Positions 23,379 to 33,271 of a stretch of DNA of 48,104 nucleotides are shown piece after piece. The translations under genes were made by a program, and so were the position numbers. Source of the stretch: Didymodactylos carnosus (lineage: Eukaryota; Rotifera; Eurotatoria; Philodinida; Philodinidae); contig CAJNOQ010000491.1 of the NCBI GenBank assembly GCA_905250885.1, forward strand, positions 1-48,104, in the 5' to 3' direction. How positions within the stretch are numbered: the stretch's first letter is position 1; each line of letters opens with the position of its first letter. The notes beneath the pieces were generated by a model. The model made no database searches. It had not been told where the DNA came from and saw only the letters and a program-made list of their open reading frames with translations.

Positions 23379-24317
23379 GGTAGAAGGCACTTTCGCCATA
23401 GGGAGGAGTGTACTTTCATCACATGTGACGAAAGTTCGTTTTTCAGAAAAAAGCATGGTGACGTAAGTTCCCGTGAATTTCGGAGTGTTTTTTGTGGCTG
23501 TGACGAAAATTCACACTTTGATGACGAAAGTTCCGTCGAGTGTGACGAAAATACCTTTGTTTTTAACGGTTCCTGTTTAACTTTCACCACACGTAAATAC
23601 TGCTATAAATACAGAATAGAATCAAGTGCTGTGAAATTATTATATGATCGGGAGCACTCCGTCAGTAAGAGCTGCACCTAGTATTTACTACACTGCAGTA
23701 CTTCCTTAACAAGTACTTACAGTGGATTATGTGCCTCTCTCATGAGATAACAAGTAAAACCAATGAAGTGCTTCCTCAGGTAGTACTTGCCGACTAAATA
23801 CTACTCACACCTTAAAACATAAAGAAACATATATAGAATCCTACATATAGAATCAACTGTTGTGAGATTATTATGTGATCGGGAGCACTTCCTCAGTAAG
23901 AGCTGCACTTGGTATTTGCTACACTGCAGTACTTCCTTAGCAAGTACTGACAGAGTAAATAGCGGCGCATATATACGTTTTCGGAGTGCTTTTTGTGGCT
24001 GTGGCGAAAGTTCACTTCTACATAAATTGTAACTTACAGTGAACAAAGATTTATTGTTCAAAACTTATGAACTTACTCTGTAACCACTTGCTAATTAAGT
24101 ACTGCATTTAACGTTCTTTAAATGTGACCGAAATTCATCACTACTGTGACGAAAATTCGCCTCATGCAACGAAACTTTTGATGTGTGTGACGAAAATTCA
24201 CACTTTGGTGACGACAGTTCCCGAGAAATATCTCCACCCAAGAAACTTTCGTCATGTATGACCAAAGTGCGTTCGTCATAATGACGAAAGTGTGGCGTGA
24301 CGAAAGTGCCATAATCC
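23379..24317. mobile_element. 939-bp non-autonomous DNA transposon with 8-bp TSD
   Basis: A perfect 8-bp direct repeat AGTTGAAC flanks the unit (23371-23378 and 24318-24325). The ends form 19-bp inverted repeats: GGTAGAAGGCACTTTCGCC at the left and, read from the other strand at the right, GGATTATGGCACTTTCGTC. Both ends carry many copies of TGACGAAAGTTC and close variants. The middle contains a duplicated block of about 100 bp (near 23622-23723 and 23851-23951). No transposase frame is present. An 8-bp duplication fits hAT, P or Merlin-like superfamilies, and the GG start argues against typical hAT. Confidence 0.8.
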
Positions 24318-24587
24318 AGTTGAACTATATCCTTTTGGTGTTATATTACGGGATCTCTTTATCCTTTTGGATTATCTTTCTCAAATAATGCATAAAATTA
24401 AGATATCTCTTTCTGTGTAGACCTGGTTAAACACTGTGATTGTGCAAGATCTGATAAAAATGCACAAAAGTGAAAAATGGCTCAAAGGCTGGTCCAGGTG
24501 AACCATGTCTTGTAAGATCTTATATAACCTTGTAGCAAGAAAATCTATAGAAGTCAACGATGTCTGCCACAAGGTTTTATAAGATCT
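24318..24587. repeat. AAGATCTT-rich segment with a 19-bp inverted repeat
   Basis: AGATCTTATATAACCTTGT at 24515-24533 pairs, in reverse, with ACAAGGTTTTATAAGATCT at 24569-24587. Similar AAGATCTTATAAGATC words recur at 30230-31935, suggesting a shared repeat family. CCAGGT-type words occur near 24416 and 24494. Confidence 0.45.
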
Positions 24588-24800
24588 CCCAGGTCGACTG
24601 TCACGCTGAAGTCGCGGCGAGACTCGCGATAAAAAGTCGCGATGCGAACGAGCTACGCGATTGCTAAGATTCTCGCGAAATAAGTCGCGATTATCATTGC
24701 TGATTCTCTTCAATCGCTATTGTCGCGTCGCGTTCGCGATTCATTCGTTATTGTCGCATCGCGATCATACAGAAATCGCGGTGTCATAACGCTATCATAT
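24588..24800. repeat. TCGCGA-rich island behind a CCCAGGTCGA end
   Basis: It starts with CCCAGGTCGACTG, the same terminal motif as the elements at 30336 and 31107. It then carries about ten copies of TCGCGA or near variants within 200 bp, in sequence otherwise poor in CG. It is probably another miniature element. I could not find the matching right end. Confidence 0.4.
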
Positions 24801-26358
24801 TCGACTCGTGACAAGATCTTATTATAGTCGCTATACTCAGTTATTGTTTGTTCTTCGCTTTATTTGGCGTTTGAGCCAGTTATAACAACAAAAGGATTTA
24901 CAATGCGTACTTTCATCTTATGCTTCGCTTTAGTTTACTAGTTCTGCTCTTAGGTAACGGAAAATGGGATTAATTCGTATAATGGTAGATTAAAACTTCG
25001 CTTTTTCCCCAAATCTATCGGTGGTTCAGTTAAGAGTAGGACCAGTTGACAGTTATTACAATATGCAGCCTGTGTACCGGCTGACAAGCCTTTCATAAAA
25101 CTGAAAGCAGATTTTCGAGTTTTATGATTCAATAACTTTTTCTCAAGCACGATTCCGTAAGTGAATCTTCCGGTACCACGCAGAACACTGACTTTTCCAC
25201 GTTTCTACGCTTCCTCAATGTCGATTTTCTACGACCAGTATTTCTGAGACCCGACTTTTTCGCAAATTATCGAGCGACTGTTCTTTGATCCACTTTTATA
25301 CGGCTCAAAATTTTTTCACGATCTCGTTTACAGTACTTCATCCTCGTTTAGTCTTTCCGCAGAAATTAATCCATTGATTGCTGTTTTCGGTCACTTTATT
25401 TGGACACTAGCTTTCCTTCGATAAGCTTCTGGTAGAATTTTGAGTTGCAAAAGAGTTTTGGGTGAGGATAAATTTTGAGTCGGGAAAACGTCCATGGTGG
25501 AAAAAGTTGTTTGCAGAAAAACGCAGAAGAATCGTTTACTGAAATGCTGATTTAGGCTACGTTTGGGGGATTTTCTGAGTTAACTTTCCGACCAATCATC
25601 TTCCTTAACACTAAGTTAATTTTTCTACTGTGAAAGGTCTTAGCAAATTTTATTACGTTATTTTGCAAGAAAAAAGTCAGTTTTATTTATTTCAAATATG
25701 TGAGAGAACGTTTAGCAAAAGCAATTTGATAAGATATTTATCTATGATGTAAGTGAGTTTTTTCGCCTCTTATTTAGAAAAAATGAATTTTCTCGGCGAA
25801 AAATTTTTTTTTCCCAAAACCCCTCCTTACGGCTATAGCTGGAGTATAGAGCTATCGAATGGCATAAAATTCAATGAGTTAGCTCCTCACCAAAAAAACT
25901 AGATAGGTTTTTGGCGGAGGGGTCTCATTTTTCAGGGTTTTCTATCGCGAGCAGCGCCAAAATTTCAAATTACGGTCTAAGAGTCTGAAACTAGTATGGA
26001 TATACCCAGTTTTCGACGAGGAATCGAACAAAAAAAAGTTTGAGCCTGTAGCTACTTTCTATAAAAAGTTATGAGTGTTTTTCGAAAGGCCAAGAATTTT
26101 CGAAGTTTTTGGACCTTTTCAGTATTTTGCATTTTTCTTCCCGAAAAAAAGGTTTTTTTCAACTTTCAAGGTCATATTCGTGATCAGCATGCTCTGGCAA
26201 ATTCAAATATGTGTCTTTTATCGAGAAAAAAATTTTGCTAAAATTTTGCTTTGCGTGCACCTTATATTTGCCTCAAATAACACTTGTATTCAATTTTCGG
26301 TCTTACTTTCTAAACAGTATACATCCTTAAATTGGTTCTTAAGATAAAAACACTATAA
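24801..26358. other. Non-coding stretch, probably repeat-derived
   Basis: No intact gene was seen. The part from about 25790 to 26340 has a base composition and T/A runs resembling the flanks of the inverted-repeat element at 27501. I could not define ends. Confidence 0.4.
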
Positions 26359-26873
26359 ATGTTTGTGAATATTCCACATTTGACTTTTTATCATTTACGT
26401 AAATATTTATCTTATTATGCTATTCCAATTTATCCAAGACATGTAAAAAATTTTATAATTTAATTTAAAATGATAATTATTTTTGGATGAAATTAATTCA
26501 AAATCAATTTGGTTCTATAATATATCAACGTTATATTAATGATATATTTACAACTAAGAATTCGGATTATAATCCATATAATACTGATAAAGATAAATTT
26601 AAATTTGAAAAAGCTTATAAAAAAAGTTTGCGTTTTCTACGATCACATTGTAATAATTGGGAATATAATTTATTAAATGTTAAAGATAATTCAAATGGTA
26701 TTGTTTATAAAAGAAAATATAATTTAAAAGTACATCCATCTACAAATGAATTAAAAATGGCAATGAATATTCAAAAATTTATTCAATACAATATAAATAA
26801 ATATAATTATTGTTTAAACGAACAAAACATCAATCATATATCATTGTATGAAAATGAATGTATTTTGATTTAA
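26359..26873 (+). pseudogene. Unrecognised ORF with an upstream frame break
   Basis: An open frame of 128 codons (ATG 26487 to the stop ending 26873) uses codons like the real genes here. The product is rich in Asn, Lys, Tyr and Ile (for example RYINDIFTTKNSDYNPYN). Just upstream, 26359-26463 is a second open frame, beginning MFVNIPHLTFYHLRKYL, in a different frame. The two are separated by stop codons and by no plausible GT-AG intron. The pair therefore looks like one gene broken by a frameshift, or a chance neighbour to a small gene. I do not recognise the family, see no domain, and it could be an orphan or a transposon fragment. Confidence 0.3.
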
Positions 26874-27500
26874 TCAATGTTAAACGTTTATGTGGTAAGT
26901 GAAAATTTATTCGCAGACATACATAATTTTTAAATTTCTTTTAAAACAAAAACTTTTTTTATTTTAACAGTTTTTAAAATATTAAGAATAATTTTCTGAG
27001 AAAATGATTAAAAATAATTAAATTAACCTTTAATCAAACATTTAAAGTTATGTTCAATATTTTAAGTACCGTTTAAAATATTAAAATATAACGTTAAAAA
27101 TATAACAGAAACTTGCAGTTAGGCCTTGGCTACAATTTAGTATGAATCACAGATCTACAGCTTATTTCGTTCACGAGTTATTCAAAAAGTAACCATGAGC
27201 CATAGCTTTTTGAACAAGGATTTTGATGGAAAATCATGAGGATCCAACTTTTATTGAGCATTACGTTTTTTAATTACTTTATTTTTTTTATAAATACATA
27301 TTTTTCATGTAGTTTCCAACAAAAAAAAGTGTACTCGTGTCATTGCATACTTCCACTAAAAATTTTATCAAAAAACATTGAATGGTTCAAACATGCAAGA
27401 TACTCAATCTTCGAAAAATATTCGTATGTTGAAAAAAGAAATAATATCGTTCTTGTTCTACTTTCTTTTGTCTGCTCAGTTTTTTCTTTTTCTCTTCTAA
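26874..27500. other. AT-rich non-coding stretch
   Basis: It consists of very AT-rich sequence with TTTAAAATATT words near 26950-27110. The open frame at 27236-27556 runs into the left arm of the inverted-repeat element and is probably accidental. Confidence 0.5.
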
Positions 27501-28807
27501 CGAGAGAAGGCCCCCAACTGTTCAAAGCTTTTGGCCCAAAACTTAGTGGACAATAGGTAATCGAGTGTCCTGATTCCGAATATTATATTGGTTTGGGCCC
27601 AATTTTAGTTTAAAGACCCGGTTTTTGAAATATTGTGTTTTTGGGTTGAAAAACCATTTGAATAAAAAAAATTTTTGATCCGTGAATATGAAAGAGCATA
27701 TCGCGAAACCCACGTAAAACTGTTTTTCAAGGTTTTAGAGGAGGTTTTGAGCGGGTTTTGAAAGACTAAAACTTGAAACTACACCAAGGAAAACGCGTTT
27801 TCGCACTTATGCGTTTTGTGCGATAAAAATACTGTTTTCTAGGTTATCAAACGTGCCAAATTCGAATATTCCATTGTTTTCAGTCCTTAGAAGAGCTAAA
27901 AATTTGGATTTGACGGAGACACTAGTTTGTTACAAAAATCTTTTACGCGAATGAAGCAGTTTTTCGACATGCCTAGATCAAAAAAATGAATTAAAAGACA
28001 ATTTGAATGAATTACCTTGAATTCTTTTTCTGATTTTGACGGTTATTTTTATAAACAAGTTGGTTGAAATATAGGGAAAGGAAAAGAAAGGGTTTACTAA
28101 GGAAATCGAGGATTAAAAGTGCTATGTTGATAAAATCGAGGGAATGAACGTGAGTAATGTATTGCTACAAGAAAGAAGAAAAGAACAATCTGTAAATGGC
28201 ATTAGGTCAAATCTATACAAGTACTAGTTTCTTTAGCTTTTCTGAAGATTATTGTGTTACGGCACATATTAAAGACGTGCCACAAGAGAGAATTGTATGA
28301 TAGGTATCATACATATATATATGTATATTCGTTCTCTTTCTTTCTGTCAGGAATTTCTCCAGTGTTATTTCTTATTGTCTACTATACGTATCTTCAAATC
28401 CAAATTTTTAGCTCTTCTAAGGACTGAAAACAATGGAATATTCGAATTTGGCACGTTTGATAACCTAGAAAACAGTATTTTTATCGCACAAAACGCATAA
28501 GTGCGAAAACGCGTTTTCCTTGGTGTAGTTTCAAGTTTTAGTCTTTCAAAACCCGCTCAAAACCTCCTCTAAAACCTTGAAAAACAGTTTTACGTGGGTT
28601 TCGCGATATGCTCTTTCATATTCACGGATCAAAAATTTTTTTTATTCAAATGGTTTTTCAACCCAAAAACACAATATTTCAAAAACCGGGTCTTTAAACT
28701 AAAATTGGGCCCAAACCAATATAATATTCGGAATCAGGACACTCGATTACCTATTGTCCACTAAGTTTTGGGCCAAAAGCTTCTGAACAGTTGGGGGCCT
28801 TCCCTCG
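27501..28807. mobile_element. 1.3-kb foldback element with 413-bp inverted arms
   Basis: The arms 27501-27913 and 28394-28807 are reverse complements. I count only two differences, both within the first 30 bp from the outer ends (GAGAGA/GAGGGA and TTCAAAGC/TTCAGAAGC). The outer ends are CGAG...CTCG, flanked by TAA on both sides, which would fit a 3-bp target duplication as in PIF/Harbinger elements. The 480-bp spacer has no coding frame. Near-identity of the arms indicates recent insertion or ongoing gene conversion. Any transcript across it would fold into a long hairpin. Confidence 0.9.
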
Positions 28808-30229
28808 TAAATCTATTTCTGTAATATATTTCTCATTTGTAAGTACGAAAAATGAATACTACAATGCTCAAAAACTTTTCTAACTTCCAGATGGCAGTGG
28901 ATCGCCTGCACCCGTTTAATCACCTTAACTAAAACTGAGTAAAATTATATGAAAAAAAATGAGAAGGTTATATTTAGATACCTAGCATCTGGGTGTATTT
29001 CATAGAGACGAATAGTCGACCGAGACAGGGACAAGCATGGGTAAAGAATGTTGTACTGCAGCGTCCGAAAAATTCCGCTGCACCAAATGTACATGTCGGT
29101 TCGCGTTCGAAAAACTCCGTGACGCTAAAGCCACGCAACGCCCACAGAGGTCCAGGCGGTCAAAAAAACCTTGTGCATTTTAATTTCTCTAGTTTTTGAT
29201 TAATTTCTTTAATAACCGAGGCGAGAAAAGTTGTAATATCTTCAATAGTAACTGAACTATAATTCGAAGAACAATTTTGATTTGATCCATTGTTGATGAT
29301 TTTAGTACTCCATAATCTATATGTTTCAGACAACAGCGATTGGAAAGATTGAAGTAGATATTATACAGTACGAAACAACTAAGCCGAACATCATCGGGCA
29401 CACCAAATGAACTTCTATCTGAAAAGTTCTGCTGACAAATAGAACAATACTAGTTCATTTTGTAGCCCAGAAAATTTTCTATCTTTCTATGTATAAAACA
29501 TTCCGATTCAGAGCAGTTGGATAGAAGAAATGTTCTTTTAAAGCCTTGAGATTGGTGAAAATCATGATATCCGTCCAGTATTTTGACAATTGTTCTATAT
29601 GGGCATATTTTTGAAAAGTTTATTCATAGCTCATTTTAAAGCCTAGAAAACTCTCTGTCTTTTCATATATGGGTTTTGCTACAAAATATATCTTGATATC
29701 TGCTCAAATGTTTTAAAAGAAAACTTGAATTCTCTAAAAAGTACGTTACAGTTTTGCCCATTTTAGAACTTCTTACTAGTATTCGTATAACGCTCCGCTA
29801 TATTTTGTAGCGAAACGCTCAAAATGTTTTTTGTAGCGACTTTCAAGACGCAGCTGTCGTGTGATATAACTGCTTCTGAGCATGGTATATTCGACTTAAT
29901 TCTCTCCCATTTTCTTGACACCCTTCATGAATGATATCTTACACATAATTCTCTGGAAATTTTTCATAATTCTAATTTCAACTGTTTTATTTCTTTCGAA
30001 TTTGGTTTATTTTCAACCTTTTGCGTTTGCTCCGAAATGCTTCGCTATTACTATATGCCATTTCTTAATTTGATAAGGGTTCCCTTTCAGTATCGCTCGT
30101 TTTTGATTCCTTATTGGTTGAGTTTTGTTTAACGATAACTAAATTTTGTGAACGTGCTATTGCTTTCCGACATATTTCTTCATTTGGACATTTTATACGC
30201 AATAGCCAATTCAAATATTCAGGTGAAAT
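28808..30229. other. Non-coding stretch
   Basis: No convincing gene was seen. A GC-richer patch at about 29010-29170 holds two similar phrases (TCCGAAAAATTCCGCTG and TTCGAAAAACTCCGTGAC) and an accidental 68-codon frame. The rest is AT-rich. Confidence 0.5.
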
Positions 30230-31080
30230 ACGTCTTAAAAGATCTTATGGTTTCTTATGCAATCTTGCTACAAGATCTTTTGGCAAGACCTTGTACGGTC
30301 GTATCTCAAGATCATATATGAACTTGCGGAATCTACCCAGGACGTCGAAAACGGTATAATTAATTGCCAATTAAATGCCATTTAATGCGCTGTTAATAAG
30401 CATTTAAATGGCATTTTTATGACATTTGACCCATTTGAGAAAATGTCAAAAAAATATTTTCTGAACCTGAGGTACTATCACCTGCATCGAGTCAAGAACC
30501 ACAGACCACTTCGTCGAGTCAAGTTTCTATGACTCGTATAATTGAAGAAGAAAAACACTCTAAATTATTTTAGGAAAATCAGAGTCATTTATACTATTCA
30601 TGACGGCAGAATAAAACGGTGAATGACTTGATGACCATAAACTGGCTATTAAATGCTATTTTATGACCAGTTTTTTGCCATTTTGAAATGGAGAAAAAAC
30701 GGCCATTTAACGGCCACATTTATTTGGCATTAGTTAACGCGGTCTAATAAATGGATGAGAATAAGTCAAAAAATTGTCATTATAATGGCTGTTAAATGAC
30801 AATCTTCATTCGATTTTTACATAATTAACAGGCCATTTTTTGGCATATAGTTAACAGGCTGTTAATGGACAATTAAATGCCAGTTTTCGTCGACCTGGGT
30901 TGTAGCTTCTTGTCGTAAGATCTTGCAAGATCAGCTTATAAGGAATGTTAAAACCGTGTAACAAGAAATCATATGATCTTGCAAGATCTCATCAGTAAGA
31001 GCGTATACTCATATTAAGTTCTTATCACAAGATCACACGATTTCTTGTTACAAGATCTTATAAAATCAAGTGATGATTCA
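30230..31080. repeat. AAGATCTT-rich repeat interrupted by a MITE
   Basis: 30230-30335 and 30900-31080 are both filled with CAAGATCTT, AAGATCTTAT and TACAAGATC words. The 564-bp element at 30336-30899 lies between them. The two halves probably belong to one older repeat split by that insertion. Confidence 0.45.
30336..30899. mobile_element. MITE with CCCAGG[A/T]CG ends and dense TTAAATG words
   Basis: The left end CCCAGGACGTCGAAAAC pairs with the right end GTTTTCGTCGACCTGGG: 17-bp inverted repeats with 2 mismatches. The left flank is TA and the right flank TT, so a TA duplication is only half preserved. The interior is built from repeated TTAAATG, AATGGC, GTTAAC and CCATTTAA words on both strands. 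It has no coding frame. Confidence 0.7.
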
Positions 31081-31106
31081 TTCTTACCATATAAATTTTG
31101 CTATTA

Positions 31107-31641
31107 CCCAGGTCAAAAAATCAGATCAAGATCTTACACGATCTTATAAAATCTTACGGAAAATCACAGAAACGAAGCCACCCAGATGATTGAATCGTAC
31201 TATCAGATCGTACAAGATCGTATACGAATCGTACGATATCATATACGAATCGTGGTACCTGATTTGTCGTGGCTGGCTCGTACTGTACGATTTCATACGA
31301 AGGTGTATGATCGTCTATGATCTTGTACGATCGTGTTATACGATCCAAAGGACAAATCAGATACCACGATTCATATATGATTTTCATAAGATTTGGTACG
31401 ATTTTGTCTGATTCAGATACGATCCTAGTACTATTCTTCGACCAGGGCATCTTATAAAATTTTATAAAAATTATACAAGAATCTTACGAAATCTGATGAA
31501 GTCTCACTATAAGGCCTTACATTAAGAATCAGTTTCTATGTTTCTTACAGAATCTTACAAATTCTTATACGAATCTTACAAAATCAGACGGAATCGTACA
31601 AGAATCTTATAAGATCTAACAGCAAGGTTCTTTGACCTGGG
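31107..31641. mobile_element. MITE with CCCAGGTCAAA ends and TA duplication
   Basis: The left end CCCAGGTCAAAAAA and right end TTCTTTGACCTGGG are inverted repeats of 14 bp with one mismatch. Perfect TA flanks lie at 31105-31106 and 31642-31643, as expected for Tc1/mariner-type insertion. The interior is rich in AAGATCTTAYAAGATC-like words and is itself interrupted by the element at 31181-31447. No transposase is encoded. Confidence 0.75.
31181..31447. mobile_element. Nested palindromic MITE rich in ATCGTACGAT
   Basis: It begins CCCAGATGATTGAATCGTAC and, read from the other strand, ends with the similar CCCTGGTCGAAGAATAGTAC; about 30 bp pair imperfectly. CA flanks both sides. The interior is nearly palindromic and full of ATCGTACGAT and TACGAATCGT words, so both strands give similar-looking frames. 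It sits inside the element at 31107-31641. Confidence 0.65.
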
Positions 31642-31750
31642 TAGTTCTTATGACAAAGCTTAGAATTTTTTTTTTCACACATCAGCTGAGCACAAATAAA
31701 GTTCATGGTTGTAAGAAACGAGGTTAGACACATTACTAAGGACGTCAGAG

Positions 31751-31933
31751 CCCAGGTGTGCAAGATCTCACGGTATCTTGTTGCAAGAAAAATATGATGA
31801 AATCCCATAAGATTCTTGTGAAATCTTGTAAAGTCTTGTAAGTTTGTATATGATCGTGTAAGATCTTGTGAAATCTTATGCTATCTTCTGATATTATACT
31901 ACAAGATCATATTTCTAGATTCTTCATCCTGGG
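31751..31933. mobile_element. Short MITE of the CCCAGG group
   Basis: CCCAGGTGTGCAAGATCT at the left and, in reverse, CCCAGGATGAAGAATCT at the right pair loosely. The interior has the same AAGATCTT/TCTTGTAAG words as the neighbouring elements. The flanks (AG, TA) do not make a clean duplication. Confidence 0.45.
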
Positions 31934-32086
31934 TAGTGGCAAATACGACGACAATCTAAAGAAACAAACAACATTTGACTACAAGGTAACGTTCGTCTGT
32001 ACTCGTTTGGTCCATTGACTTTACGAACTTATATCTGCTAACGATCTTCCATGACTTTAAAACCAAGACAACGCTCACACCTCCCT

Positions 32087-32465
32087 TCGGTCGGTGTTCC
32101 CTAAGAGACTATCTAAAATACGATATTGAGTTTTTCTCTGATTTCATGTGTAAACTTCGTAGCCTAATATAAATCTAAAAGTTTTCTCGAGACCTTCCAA
32201 AGATCCTCAGAGGTCTAAAAATGTTTCTGAATTCAAGAGAATATTCACGCCTCTCTTTGATCGGCGTAAGCGGCCAGAATAGGTGTGAAATGTTTTGAAG
32301 TTCTCTGACTTCATGAAAAAAGCGCCCAGTGTAATATGAAGTTTTTTTTAAAATAATGATTGTAAAACTCATTCAATTAATCTTTTCATTCATGAAATTA
32401 TTAACAACAAACAATGTTGTAATATGAAGCTAAAACGTTTTCTGGACATCCTATGTAGATTCTCA
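32087..32465. repeat. Two decayed direct repeats with small hairpins
   Basis: CACACCTCCCTTCGGTCGGTGT near 32087 resembles CACGCCTCTCTTTGATCGGCGT near 32248. Each can form a hairpin. Downstream phrases also match in order (TCTGATTTCATG / TCTGACTTCATG, then TAATATAAATCTAAAA / TAATATGAAGCTAAAA). The second copy is interrupted by AT-rich sequence. These are probably old transposon remnants. Confidence 0.4.
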
Positions 32466-33271
32466 GTATTTCTGATCGATTCACTGTGATAGGTTATCTG
32501 TATTCTGTAAGTTTTATTATCCGTAGACCACTTTTTTTTGCGTTATCCAGTTTACACCGATCCGTGGCGACATCTACCTGCATACTGTAAAAACTTACTT
32601 TTTTTACTCTCTGCATCAGTAGATATTTTGAGCCATCTCTCTGAATATTCTCTCTCTCGTAGTTAAAAAGATGTTCTATTTTTCTCAGTTATGATTGGCT
32701 TATCCATAGAATGTCTGAAAGCCATTTTTCCCTGTTTTGCGCACAGACAGACAACCATTTAGTAAGATCCTGGACTAAAGTCGATGGAATATGTGCTTTG
32801 TTGTTGCTTAACTTTTCTTCCATTTGAGGTTTCAGCCTAGGCTTCACCCTTTTCTTAGAGTCTTTGTATCATCATTTTATTTCCAACTGATAAAGTGGAC
32901 TTTAGGGAACTTGAGCTGTAACTTTTTCATCATTGAAACATTAGTTCAGAAAAAGTTATGGTCAAAACTGAAAGATCAAAAGGTAACTATTGTAATTGAA
33001 AGGTTTCAAAAATTAAGATGATAGTAGTATTTTTCAAAAGTGTTTTCTGCGCAATATTGTGACATTCTGGCTCTATATCCCTTTTTTTGGCCGTCATTTT
33101 GAACAACTCATGTGGGATATCAATAGCTACAGAGATTATTTTATCTAGAATATTGTCTTTGCGCAGGAAATAAAAGATTCTGAAGTTTTACGAGAGAAAA
33201 AGTCATGGGGAATGCTTTTTTGCTATTTTAATAATTTATCAGTTTGTTGAAGGTTTTTCTTTTAGAATAAA
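32466..33271. other. Upstream region of CNOT11
   Basis: No coding sequence was recognised. A pyrimidine tract followed by AG at 33264-33265 lies six bases before the CNOT11 start codon. It may be a 5' UTR cis-acceptor or trans-splicing acceptor. Confidence 0.5.
33264..33265 (+). promoter_or_regulatory. Acceptor-like AG before the CNOT11 start
   Basis: TTTTTCTTTTAG ends six bases before the ATG of an otherwise intronless coding sequence, so this acceptor has no coding exon to serve. It would fit spliced-leader addition or a 5' UTR intron. Confidence 0.45.

Noticed and set aside
27236..27556. 106-codon frame with a hydrophobic start
   Set aside because: It runs into the left arm of the foldback element, has no family resemblance, and its start resembles AT-rich chance sequence.
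28993..29199. 68-codon frame in a GC-richer patch
   Set aside because: The composition is repetitive, with no ATG context or exon partners, and it is probably repeat-derived.
31154..31450. Overlapping frames on both strands
   Set aside because: They arise from the near-palindromic interior of a nested MITE. Both strands therefore give similar peptides, with no sign of a real protein.
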